From Phragmites australis (Eukaryota > Streptophyta > Magnoliopsida > Poales > Poaceae): a DNA stretch of 64,000 nucleotides. Each line of letters opens with the position of its first letter. Position 1 is the stretch's first letter. Positions 50,506 to 61,340 of the stretch are shown in pieces. The notes under the pieces are model-generated. The model ran no database searches. It saw nothing but the letters and a program-made list of their open reading frames with translations, and was not told the DNA's origin. The position numbers and the translations under genes were made by a program. The stretch lies in contig NC_084922.1 of the NCBI RefSeq assembly GCF_958298935.1, positions 18,850,501 through 18,914,500 on the forward strand, written 5' to 3'.

Positions 50506-53500
50506 TGTTGGGGGGGGGGAAATAAACCAGCTTGAGGATAACGGTCGAAGATCACCATCTAGGGCCCTCCGGAGCCTTGATCTCTAAGCCCTCTGTTAAA
50601 AGCTCTATCTCTAATATCATCAGATCCTTTCACGGTACCCCTTCGCACCTACGAAGCCCTCCCTTGGCTCCGCCGGTTCAACCTCCCAAAGCCTTCCAAA
50701 ACACGGCCTCCCGAAACCTCGATCGTCCGAAGCTTCGACCTCCCGAAGCCCCAGCCCTCCGGGGTCCCGCTTTCCAAAGCCTTCACCTCCCTGTTCTATG
50801 CCTCCTAAGGCCCCGCCTTGGGATGATTGGGCTGCCTTCCCAAAGGCAGTACGGTGAGTCAGCAAGCCCTGGGAAGATCTACCGAGAGGGGAGCGCCGGT
50901 CGTGCTTTGCCTGCAAAGAAGTGATTAGCATTAAAGGCCTAGGCTGAATAGATGCCACTCTGGAGGCGGGCAGCGGCTAAGGACAGAGGGGGTTGTGGAC
51001 CACCTCTTCCGCTTGGCCTTTGGCTTTGCCTCTGACACATCATCGCCAGGCTCCGGACGGAATACCTATGAAGCCGGGCACCGGCTAAGGGCCGAGGGGG
51101 TCGCGGACAACCTCTCCCGCCTAGCCTTTGGCTTCGCCTCCGACGTCCCATCGCCAGGCTCTGGACGGAGTACCTCCGGAGCCAAGCAACGGCTAAGGGC
51201 CGAGGGAGTTGTGGACCACCTTTCTCGCCTAGCCTTCAGCTTTGCCTTCGACACACCGTCGGCAGGCTCCAAACGGAGTACTTCCGGAGCCAAGCAGCGG
51301 CTAAGGGCCGAGGGAGGTCGCGAACCACCTCTCTTGTCTAGCCTTCGGCTGCGCCTCCGACACATCATCACCTTCAACCTGGGCAGTCGATAAGGAATCC
51401 GAAGGGTCAAGGACCACCTCCGGAGTTCATCTCCAAAGGTTCAATAGGGACTTCGCTGAGTCAAAAATCTAGAACAAATTAGGAAGGAGTACGCAGTAAC
51501 TAGGGACGATGAGGTCGCCACAACTCCACTCGGTTCTCCTTAGTTACCCTACGTATCCACTGGTCGTCATAAAAACTAGCCATCGCCTTCGAAAGGGATG
51601 AAGAAGTACGGTTTTGAGGCACGAAAGTACGCATGCATGCGGCCACCCGTTTGAAAGGTCCTCTCGCATTGCGATACGGAAGGAGATAGGACCGTTCCCG
51701 AAGATCCATGTTATATTAGTAAACAACCAGTACATCCAGGGGATACAAACTAAAACAACCGTATAGAAATTGCCACGAAGAAGATGGATACCTACGGAGC
51801 AAAACAAGGCGAGAAAGAGTACAAGGTGACTAAGTTCAGCCGTGACATGGATATTTCATGGCGTCACCAAGTACGTCATTCCGGTGACCGCCTTCACCTC
51901 CTACGGGTCCCGACAGGGGCCACGCATGAGACGGCGTACGCGCCTCATTTGCGGCCTGCTGTTGTGGAAGCTGATACAGTAGCCGCCTCCCAAGTTATTG
52001 GAGGATGCTGAGGAGTCTGAGGAGGTCACTGGCAAGGCCCTCTCCCTCACCTTCCCAGCCTCTTCCTGCTTCGTCGCCGAGCCCACAAATGCCGGCTCAC
52101 TGTCCCTTAGCAGGAGATCCCACTCAATCTCCTCGTCGTCATTGGAGATATCGACGATCTCGATAGGCATGCCCTCCCCGGCCAAAGATCGGGTCAGAGT
52201 AGCAGACAACCACCTCCGCTGCAGAGGTAGAAGCCGTTTTACCTCCGACGCCTCTACTGATGACCAAAACAGCCTGGCTCCTGAAGGAGCCGTTGAGATC
52301 ATTGATGTCTCCGAGGAGGATGAGGAGGAAGACGATGCCATACTTAAGTCAAGGTTAACTGCTTGCTCATGGGCTGTGGAGACTCCAACCGGGTAACCCC
52401 CGCTTTATACCCAAGCCACGTGGCCACGTAGCTCCGGAAGATGAAGCGGGACGGACGTCGTCGTGTCCTCCCATTAAACACCTAGGGGAGGGGGCCATGG
52501 CCATATCCGGTTTCCCTCTAGCACATGGCAACACTTCATGACGAAATGCCTCGTTTTCTCACACGGACATCCCATCACATTGATGACCCAAACCCCTTTT
52601 GGCGCATGATAAGATCGCGGGCACAAGACCCTAGTGACCCCTCACATTATCTAGTAAGAATGCAGCAGTGGTACGTCTCGTCTCCAAACCCACACGAAAC
52701 CTTTACTCTGGCGACTCCGAAGGACAGAGAAACACCATCAGGCATCCTTGATACGATACCAGGCTAGGGTTGATTTTTCCTCTACATCCTCTCCCCCCTC
52801 TGAAACATCGAGGCCCGAGAATGAGGGGGTACTGTTGGGGGGAAAATAAACCAGTCTGAGGATAATGTTCGAAGATCACCATCCAGGTCCCTCTAGAGCC
52901 TTGATCTTCGAGCTCTCTGTTAAAAGCTCTATCTCTGATATCATCAGATCCTTTCACGGTACCCCTTCGCACCTACGAAGCCCTCCCTTGGCTCCGCGAG
53001 TTCGACCTTCTAAAGCCTTCCAAATCACGGCCTCCTGAAACCTCGGTCCTCCGAAGCTTCGGCCTCCCGAAGCCCTATCCCTCTGGGGTCCCGCTTCCCA
53101 AAGCTTTCACCTCCCTGTGCTTTGCCTGCAAGGAAGTGACTGGCATTAAAGGACTAGGCTGAATAGACGCCACTCTAACACCTCAGCATGATGAGGGCTA
53201 TCCTGACACCCCTGACAGTGCAACGCCAGGCTACAATTAGCGATCAGCTCACCCCTTTTAGGGGGCAGACACCACGATAATTACCATAGTGGATATTTAT
53301 CTCCCGACAAGGTAGAAGGTAGTTATCTGGGATAAGGCTTATTAATTTGGTCGGATCCCGGATATTTGTATATTATGATAACTTGTACGCCAAGCTACAC
53401 ATAGCCCTATAAATAGGAGGCCATGGTCCTCTAGGCAGGGGATGGACATAGAACACGTGTCACAGCGAACACTGTGATACTCCTCCCAGAGTGATACATT

Positions 53501-53622
53501 TTTCTACCATCAACATATTCGTGGTGTTTCTTCCTCTCAAACATCGTCTCCAAGCTTGAGTCTCCTACTTAGAAGAAACTATCACCGTACTTGCTGGGGC
53601 AAGATGAACTCTTGCTCCAACA
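50506..53622 (+). mobile_element. Non-autonomous LTR element nested in the second long unit
   Basis: Left LTR from 50506 and right LTR 52833-53622 both begin TGTTGGGG and share about 450 bp up to GACGCCACTCT/GATGCCACTCT. The left LTR then changes to other sequence at 50968, so its 3' half is lost. A purine tract AGAATGAGGGGGTAC precedes the right LTR, whose TATAAATAG (53408-53416) and end CTCCAACA complete it. Internal sequence (50969-52832) has no gag or pol. No clear target duplication (cgggg left, caagg right). Confidence 0.65.
50974..51405 (+). repeat. 108-bp tandem repeat, four copies
   Basis: CGGCTAAGG starts at 50974, 51082, 51190 and 51298, exactly 108 bp apart. Because 108 is divisible by three, one frame stays open through all copies (50995-51393) with a 36-residue repeat containing RLAFGFASD and RLRAEG. 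The opposite strand is open too, so this is probably a consequence of the period and not of selection. Confidence 0.92.
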
Positions 53623-54372
53623 CAAGGTTGTGGCTATGGCGGTGGGAGCTCAAGATCTCAATGAGAGGCTTTGGAACTCAACGAGTTTGGGACGGGAATA
53701 GATCAAGAATGATGCGGGGGAATAGATCAAGGATGGTGCGTGGGCTAGGGGATGCTGGGAGGCTCAGGTCTCTAGAGACGGCAGTGGGAGTCGAGTTCTA
53801 CTCGGACTCAGCGGGAGTGGGCAAGACCAAAGCAAAGACGACGGGCGTGATCATAGGAAGAAGGCAGAAAATGGCCGGGGCGTGTGCGCTTCTGTGGGTG
53901 AGCGGGCTAAGCAGGAGGTACGGCAGCGGGTTGGTAAGCAGGCTGAGCTCAGGCATGGTCTAGGTGGGAGAGGAGGGGTCAGACCGAGTTGGCGGCTGGG
54001 CAGGCCGAGGGTGGGGAAACGGGCCGTTCGGGAGAGAAAGGTTGGGCTGGGTGAAAAGGAAGGGCTGGGCGGGGTTAGAGTTTAGGATTTTCCATTTCTA
54101 TTTTTCTTCTCCTTTTCTTTTTTCTATTCTATCGTTTCTAATTCTATTATAAAGAAAAATTGAAACAAAATGAAGCCAAATAAAATCCAACAAAAACCAA
54201 ATAAACCCTACACACCTATTTCTAGCATGAAAGCATTCAAACAAATAATAACCTTATTAAAATTTGAATTTGAATTTAGAAAATATGCTTTTTCCTATTC
54301 TAATTATTTAATCTATCATCTAACCTTGGAAAATTTAAAAAAATTAAGAAATCTGAAAATCAGAGTGTGATA

Positions 54373-56421
54373 TGGAAGCAATGCAAGTCAACGAGAAGTT
54401 GCAACAATTTCCTGTGTACTATGTGTCAGAGGCATTGGCAGGGTCGAAGAGGTTCTACTCCAAAATAGAAAAAATAGCATATGCAGTGGTGATGGCATCG
54501 CGAAAGCTTTGGCACTACTTCATAGCATGCAAGATAGTAGTGCCAACTTCATTACCACTTTGCGACATGTTTGAAAAAGGTGAAGCTATAGGATGGATCA
54601 GGAAATGGACGTAGAGCTTGCACCATTCACGCTGACCTTCGTTGCACAGACGGTAATAAAATCACTAGCCTTAGGAGTTTGTGGTAGATTGGACAGCGCA
54701 GACCGAAGGCTTGGAAGAAATACCATTAGACCCAATGTGGATCATAGATTATGATGGAGCTTGGGGGGCTTTGGGTTCTAGAATAACAACAGTTATATCT
54801 TCGCCTTCGGGAGTGAAGCTGCGATACACAGCTAGACTTGATTTCGGTCGACAAACAATGTCGCATAGTACAAAATGGTTCTCCTCGGCCTTCGCAAGGC
54901 ATGAGCCCTTAGAGCCCGAAGGGTGCTAGGCAAGATAGACTCTTAAGTGGTAGAAAGCCAATTGATAAAGCATTTCACGCAAAGGAGCCGAAGCTGGCTA
55001 AGTATATGGAAGCCGTGCGAAGTATAGAAAAATATTTCTTGGTGTTCACTGTCAAGAGTATATCAAGCAATGACAATTCTGAGGCCATGGCACAAAATCT
55101 GTCATTCCCTCTAGACATTTTTCATCAAATTTTGAAGATACCAGCTATCGAAGCCCCTCAGCAAGTAGCACATAGTGTCACTGTCATTGACATCAAAGAT
55201 TGGTGCCCTCTATAATGGCCTACCTTCGGGCTCATTATGAGCCCAAAGATCAGGCGGAGGTGAAGCGCATGGTGCAAAGAACCAGAAACTACAAGATTAT
55301 GGGGATTGACTTGTACAAGATGGGAGTTTATGCACCAATCCTTCGATGCATATCCCAATCAAAAGGACAAAGTTTGCTCAAAAAAGATACCCGAAGGATT
55401 GTATGGCTCGCACATTAGCACTCGGGCACTCGTTGGAAAAGCATTCAGGTAGGGATTCTATTGGCCGAAGGCCATCTCCGATGTCGAGGACACAGTCCGA
55501 AGCTGTGTGAAATGCCAATACATGGCTAAGGGCTCAAACAGACCTTCATCAATTGTATAGCTCATCCCACCATTTTGGCCCTTAACTTAGTTGGGGATTG
55601 ACATCATTTGATAGTTGCCAACAACTCCAGGAAACCTTCGCTATGCTGTGGTGGCAGTTGAGTACTTCTCCAAATGGATGGAGGCAGTCCCGCTAGCGAG
55701 GATAACATCAAAAAATGTTCAAAAATTCTTGTGGCAAAATATCATCTGTCGCTTTGGTGTTCCTTGCGATGTAAAGGTTGATAATGGGATGCAATTTGAT
55801 AGCGAAGGCTTCAAACAATTTTGCGAAGATATGGGAATCAATGTCCGCTTCGCTTCAATATATCATCCCCAGTCAATCAAAGCTATGGAGAGGGCGAATG
55901 GTATCATCTTGGCTAGTGTCTTAAGGCTCCTACAAGGTCTCCTGAAGGGTAAGTGGGTGGAAGAGTTGTTGAAGGTATTGTGGTCAATCGGGACGACAAC
56001 AACAAGACAAATGAGTTTCACGCAGTTTCGCTTGCTCTTCGGTGCATAAGCTATGATTCCAGAGGAATGTAAAAACAAACCATTTTGTGTCATATCTGAG
56101 ATTGCTTAGAACAAAGAGCTGATAACAATAGATTGACTTGAAGAAATGAGAATGCAAGCCCTGGAAAACCTGATGAAGTACTAGGAGGAAATAGAAAGAT
56201 GGAGGGACAAGAACATATCTCCGAAGGAGTTCTTTCTAGGGGACCTGGTGCTCCGAAGGCTTCTCAATGTTTTGACCGTGGGAAATCTTCAAAGCAAGTG
56301 GGATGGATCTTTTCTGGTCAAGAGTTTGAAGAGGCCTACTTCTTATCACTTGGCTACTCTCAAAGGAGAAGAAATTCCACATCCTTGGAATGCTGACAGC
56401 CTTCGCAAGTGTTATGTGTAA
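54373..56421 (+). pseudogene. Element E: RNase H, second RNase H and integrase
   Basis: After the insertion: PVYYVSEALAGSKRFYSKIEK and VVMASRKLWHYF (RNase H, 54410-54530), second RNase H (IDYDGAWGALG near 54745, then damaged; EKYFLVFTVKSISSNDN near 55025), integrase zinc region degraded near 55430-55520, core VEYFSKWMEAVPLARITSKN near 55650, VDNGMQFDSEGFKQF near 55780, HPQSIKAMERANG near 55865, ending PHTWNADSLRKCYV-like text and TAA at 56419-56421. About ten stops or frame changes. Highly similar to Tat-1 integrase. Confidence 0.85.
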
Positions 56422-57622
56422 CCAAAGACAGTAGGAGGGACCTTCGTCGTAATAGGTGAAGCCCTTTACTTTCATGTACTTTTACATATAGCATTTCAAT
56501 TCATGTACAGGTCTTGTACTCTTGTCCTCATAGGGGAAACCCTTTGCTAGGGTGTGAGGTTGTTAACGAGGCAATTACCTTTGTAAACCCTTATGATTAT
56601 AAACATTTACCCCCTGGAAAGCATATGCTTCAATAGAATTACTGCATAATTCATCGTCGAAGTGGTGCAGACCTTCGATTGAAGGATGCACACCAATCGA
56701 CGATGCAAAGGCAGGCCACAGCTAGCGAGAGAAAACTCAAGGTAAGGAATGTTGGTGTGCCTGACACCTTACCCATCGACTTAAAAGATGGGGACACACC
56801 CGCAGGAAAAGGCCAACGTGTTGCTTGACCTTAAATAGAGGCAACGCTACTCTCGGCTAAAAATAAAAGACGAGGGCTAAGAGTGCCTGCTCTCGCTCCG
56901 AAGTATCAATTAAAACTTTGGATTATAAACAAGACATGAGCTAAGAGTGCCAGCCCCACACGAAGTCAAAACAGACTTTCAGAAAGATAAAAGATGAAGT
57001 GTTGCTAAACTAGGTATAGGCTAAGCATCTTTGTAAGAAAATGCCGAAGTGTTGCTAAACCTTAAACAAAGGCAGCCCACCTCTCGAATCAAAACAAAAG
57101 GCGAGGGCTAAGAGTGCCTGCTCTCGCTCCGAAGACTTAATTGAACCTTTGGATCATAAGCAAGATGGGAGCTACGAATGCTAGTCCCACACTGAAGTCA
57201 AAACAGAGTTTTCAAGAATTAAAAAATGAATGGGAAATAATATTTCCTATATGCATGTGTCAAAGCACATGCACATTATATCAATGCATCGAGGTATTCA
57301 TCCCCATATATTCACATCAAAGTGTATTGTTATGTGTTTTTATTTTATGAAAGGCTAAGCACCTTTTAATTTGGTTGTCTCAAATGCTGCACATCTCTAG
57401 AGCTAAAAAAAAAAACCGAAGTATTCCCCAGCTTCGAGATGAAGGCTAAATAGAAATGGAGCCAAACCCTAGAGTGGTCTACAAGGTTCGATTTAAATGA
57501 AGTCAGAGCATTACTCGAGTTATTATGAGTAGTACATGATAAAAGAAAAAATTCAACTTTGATCGCAATTGCAATGTTAAGCGCACCCTTTGGCTAGATG
57601 GTTAATGCCGAGGCAACAATCT
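56422..57622. repeat. Element E spacer with 231-bp tandem duplication
   Basis: No gene. CGAGGGCTAAGAGTGCCTGC begins at 56871 and 57102, with about 230 bp repeated. The word GGCTAAGAGTGCCTGC is the reverse complement of the landmark of the 107-bp array of Tat-1, and it occupies the same place between pol and the antisense gene, so the spacer repeats are homologous although the unit length differs. Confidence 0.7.
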
Positions 57623-58504
57623 TGATGAGGACATGGATCCTTTGGATTTGAACAACACTGCTAATAATCCTCAAACCGTACAAGGGCAAATTATAAGAGC
57701 ACGTGCATGACAATTAAACCACCAGGTGAACTCGTTTCTCGTTGTTTATAACTTCTTGAATGGATTACTACTAAATTCTTGTGATGTTTTAGTGCTTAAG
57801 AATATGGGAGAGGCATCACAAGCTCACCTAGACGTAATCACTTGAGTACCAAGTCTACTAGAACAACAAGTTGAGCTCAAGTAGAACTCCAAATCGGGCT
57901 CAAAATCTTAGGACAACACGTCAGTAAAACAAACATAATTCTTGCATACGAAGTACAATTGAGGCGATCATGGACTTGCTAGAAAGCTTATGAAGAGTTC
58001 TTATAGTTTAGTCATAGTCAAAGGAATAAATTGTTGCATCACTATTTTGGACCTTCTTGGGTCATGTAATTGTATCGGGGTCAGAGTTTCCATTGTCTAC
58101 ACATATTTCCATGGCTACACAACCCTAGGTCGAATTCCTCACGCTCTCTATATATACATAGTAGCCGTCATAGTTTTAGGCTTGAGTTTTTCTTAGATTA
58201 TTCTGTTTTAGACAATTTCACCATATATCGGTTTGTAGAACCCCAAACTCAAGTATTTAATTAGTAATCAGCAATCTTCAGATTGCATCTACCTATTCTT
58301 ACTTGTGTTCTCGATTCGCTTGCAAGAACAACCTTATTGGCGAGGTCAACCACGTCTTGGCATGGTTGATAACCATGGAGTAGTGGTGTAGTGCTTGTGA
58401 GGGTTCTCAATCTGTTCTGGTCGAAGCATTTGTATCATTAAAGTCAAAACTTCACCAAATCGACTTATCATATTACCTTTGAAAGATCCAGCAAATCCAC
58501 ATCA
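57623..58504 (+). repeat. Solo LTR of the A/C family
   Basis: 882 bp, TGATGAGGACATGG start, CCACATCA end, with the coding-like AACTCGTTTCTCGTTG stretch and TATATATA near 58148 as in C. The flanking bases (aatct left, ggtcc right) do not match, so it may come from recombination between different copies, or the flank has been rearranged within the surrounding tandem repeats. Confidence 0.75.
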
Positions 58505-58574
58505 GGTCCACTAGACATGACCAAAGTACACTACATATTTGTCGAACCAACTCTTAGCTACGCGATTAATGCCG

Positions 58575-58950
58575 AAGGTTGCTACCTTTTAAAAAGTTTG
58601 GGGACCATGCTTTTCGATCGACACTTCATGCAAGTTTCTGTCAAAGGTCCCTACGGCTTAAAAAGTTAGTGGGACAATGTTTTTCTATCGATTCTTCGTG
58701 CAGGATGTTGCTGAAGGTCCCTACAACTTAAAAAGTTGGGGGGGGGGGGGGTTGGCATTTTTCAATCGACGCTTCATGCACGGTGCTGCTGAAGGTCCCT
58801 ATGGCTGAAAAAGTTGGGGGGATGGCATTTTTCGATTGACGCTTCACGCACGTTGCTGCCGAAGGTCCCTACGGCTCAAAAAGTTAGGAGCCGTGTTTTT
58901 CGATCGACACTTCATGCATGTTGCTACTGAAGGTCCCTACGGCTAAATAT
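58575..58950. repeat. About 70-bp tandem repeat, five copies, with a G14 run
   Basis: AAGGTCCCTACGGCT-type landmarks at 58644, 58714, 58792, 58862 and 58930, each unit with TTTTTCGATCGACRCTTCATGC. The extra length of the third unit is due to the poly-G run at 58738-58751. Part of the element E spacer, next to the 3' end of its antisense gene. Confidence 0.88.
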
Positions 58951-59099
58951 TCCGATCGGAGGCACACATAAAAAGAACAACAAAGAATTACAAAAGTTAT
59001 TATGCAAATTCATTGATTTCAGGATCTACAATGTCTTTGTACATTTGATTATGGGCAAATTAAAAGCAATACCTTGACTTGTGAGAAAAGGCTTCGTCG

Positions 59100-61071
59100 A
59101 GTCCAGCAGAGACCCGACATAGCTATCTAAAGAAGTGTTGGCCGAAGATGTAGGTTGATCACTCTCACCTTCAGTAGATGTAAGCACTTGTGATGGCTAA
59201 AGTCGACGCTGGTAACAAAACTGCTAAAGTGAAGCATGTCATACATTTCTTCAAAAGGCTTAGGCTTCGGTTCGAGAAGACCTATTGGAGGGGCAAATTC
59301 CCCATGCTCTATCCTACAAATTTCCCTTACGGCCCTTCAGATCTTTAGGTCCGAAGGGCAAAATGACTCCCAAAATGCTTTTGAATTAGTATTTCTTGCA
59401 TCATAGGCCCTGGCCTTTGCTTGCCAATACTGCTTAAATTGTATGTCAGGATGGCCATGACAGAACAATTCCCAGCAAGCCTATGACATATAAAAGTTAT
59501 CCTGCATCATAGTTAAGGGAACAACATCTTTGGCTACCTGCACAGAGTCCAAAGGGAGGACATGAGCAGTAAGCGGAGACTGTCAAAATGTTTAAAGGAG
59601 AAATTAAGCATAGATATATTACAAATTTTTTGAAATGTTTCAATTACAACTAAGTAAACCCTCGCTCATGCCTACTCTGGACCTACATCTTAAGCATCAT
59701 TCGCCGCTTGCGAAGGGGCAGACACCGGAGTGGGCTACACAGAGTTTCCTGTGATGGCCAAAGCGTCCATGGCCTTTATGGCAGCCTAAAGCAAAAAGAA
59801 GATACAATTAAATAAAATAATGAGGATGAAAAGATGCTAACGCATAGAGAAGAGTAACTCACATTTCAGTGGTTGTTCTCCAACTCCCGAAAGGCGAGGC
59901 CACACTCGTACTTGCACCAGTAGTTGCTACTGAAGGCTTTGGTGGAGGCCTTCAACACTTTTGACATTGTTGTGGTACTCAAATCCAATGGGTAGCAGAA
60001 CAAAGAGCTTTGAAGTGCCTTGTGGTAGTCACACTCTGTCAGTTCCAAAGATTGGATAAGGCTTTGACCTAAGAACATGGGGCAGAAATCACCATATAGG
60101 TGAGCTACATGCCGAAGACTTCTAGAAGACTCTGCAATCCACCTAAGAAGACCGTCCAGTTCAACTTGGTCGAGGGTAGGAGGAACAGTCGAAGCACCCA
60201 AGTCTTCAAGAGTCTTACCGATAGCTTCGCTAGCTGTGGTTTACTTTGGTTCCAGAACTTGTACTTTCTCCCTAACAGCATTGCAAGCAAATTGCTTCAT
60301 CTCTAGCAACAATTTGTTAAGGCGTTCATTTTGAGTCTGAAGTTCTAGCACATTGGCTTTGAACGCCTCAACACATTGCAAAGGGTGATCACCTCCTTTT
60401 CTAGATCTTGCATGCTCGAGTGACAGGATGCCACCTCTTTTTCTAGATCTCACGACCTCTGTTCGGCATCACTCGCCCGTCAGAGAAATTCTTTATTATT
60501 GGCTTCAGCCTTTTTAGCACTTTGTTCTAGTAGGACCCTTTGGTGCGAGCTTTGGATTGCTCAGTGCGACTGTGCAGGGTGCGCAAGATGAGCATACCAT
60601 GTGAAGCATAAAATGTTATAAATAGAGGACTTGAAAGATCAAGTCAAAGGGAAATTTAATAATAACTCAAAGTACCTTTGCGGTCATCAAGTCGAAGGCG
60701 TCTGGAAGGTCAGAGGCTATTTTCAGAGACAGTTGTATCTCGAGCTCGAGAAGGACGAAGTTGTCATCCTTCACTCGTATTGCTTCGGCATTGATAACTC
60801 TGGCATTGCTATAGGTGCCATGATACATAAGTTTTTTTCCTCCGTCGTAATGCGGGTGTGACGAGGCATTTTCCTAGGCATTTTCCTCCTCTTCAGGTAG
60901 ACTTTCATAGGAGTTGGAGTCCGAGCTCGAGGTGCTAGATGACTCATGTCCTTTGTCTGCCAGGTTAGCCCCTTCGCCCATCTTCATGTCCCAGAGCTTG
61001 CCCTCTAGAGAATTTTTCTCGTCGTCGGTGCGGTGGTGCTCGGGGCACTGCCATGTAGCTGGACACCACAT
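59100..61071 (-). pseudogene. Element E antisense gene, homologue of the Tat-1 antisense gene
   Basis: Read right to left: an acidic/serine part (SSSTSSSDSNSYESLPEEEENA, 60880-60945), DDNFVLLELEIQL (near 60760, matching FGTFVLPELEILL of Tat-1), a coiled-coil region (60250-60600), then 59866-60200 with RWIAESSRSLRHVAHLYGDF and KAFSSNYWCKYECGLAFREL, which align with WINETSGSLLPAAQLYGDF and the NYWCKHGREL text of Tat-1, and a C part (59380-59560) with PLTMMQDNFYMS and KQYWQAKARAYDARN against PLTMMRDNFYVS and ERYWHAKCRSYDDMN. Introns fall at similar places. The Transposase_28 part is absent beyond 61071, where element F begins. Stops show decay. Confidence 0.7.
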
Positions 61072-61079
61072 CCTACCAC

Positions 61080-61340
61080 AATAGACTTAAGTCAGCAGCT
61101 ACTGCCTGTGCGCATACCGACTGGGATTCATTTTTATCAACGGGAAAAATGAGAGAGCGTGTTTTCTCGCACAAATCGAGCACCTCACCAAACAGTTTAA
61201 ACATATGGGTTCCAGAGAGAAAACTCAGAATAAGAGTGTATATTGACAATTTTGTACATAAGTTGTAACTTACGTGGTTGGTGGCAGCCCCCGGCCAACT
61301 TGGGCAGGGGGTACCCCTGGCCTGGTTGGCCCGAGCATGA
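61080..61340. other. Junction between elements E and F
   Basis: No gene. Minus-strand sequence after the end of F pol includes a GGGGGCTGCC stretch and AT-rich text; the exact breakpoint with the antisense gene of E was not resolved. Confidence 0.35.

Larger units (their letters stand above)
48164..54372. mobile_element. Second long LTR-like unit TGTCACACCC...GAGTGTGATA, carrying a nested element
   Basis: Same start (TGTCACACCCAGTTTTAATG against TGTCACACCCGGTTTTAACG) and same type of A/T-rich end (AATCAGAGTGTGATA against AATCAGGGTGTTGCA) as the unit at 4571-7795, with shared words in the first 600 bp and near CATAACCACAACC-type stretches. Without the element nested at 50506-53622 it measures about 3.09 kb, close to 3.2 kb. 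No coding capacity recognised. Both copies sit in Tat pol genes. Confidence 0.65.

Noticed and set aside
53556..54085. Gly/Arg-rich ORFs of 135 and 67 aa
   Set aside because: Overlapping frames spanning the end of a nested LTR and its host unit; no domain recognised.
57590..57620. TGGCTAGATGGTTAATGCCGAGG stretch resembling a tRNA D-arm region
   Set aside because: No matching acceptor stem, anticodon arm or TTC loop can be formed nearby; it is part of the element E spacer, repeated near 58560.
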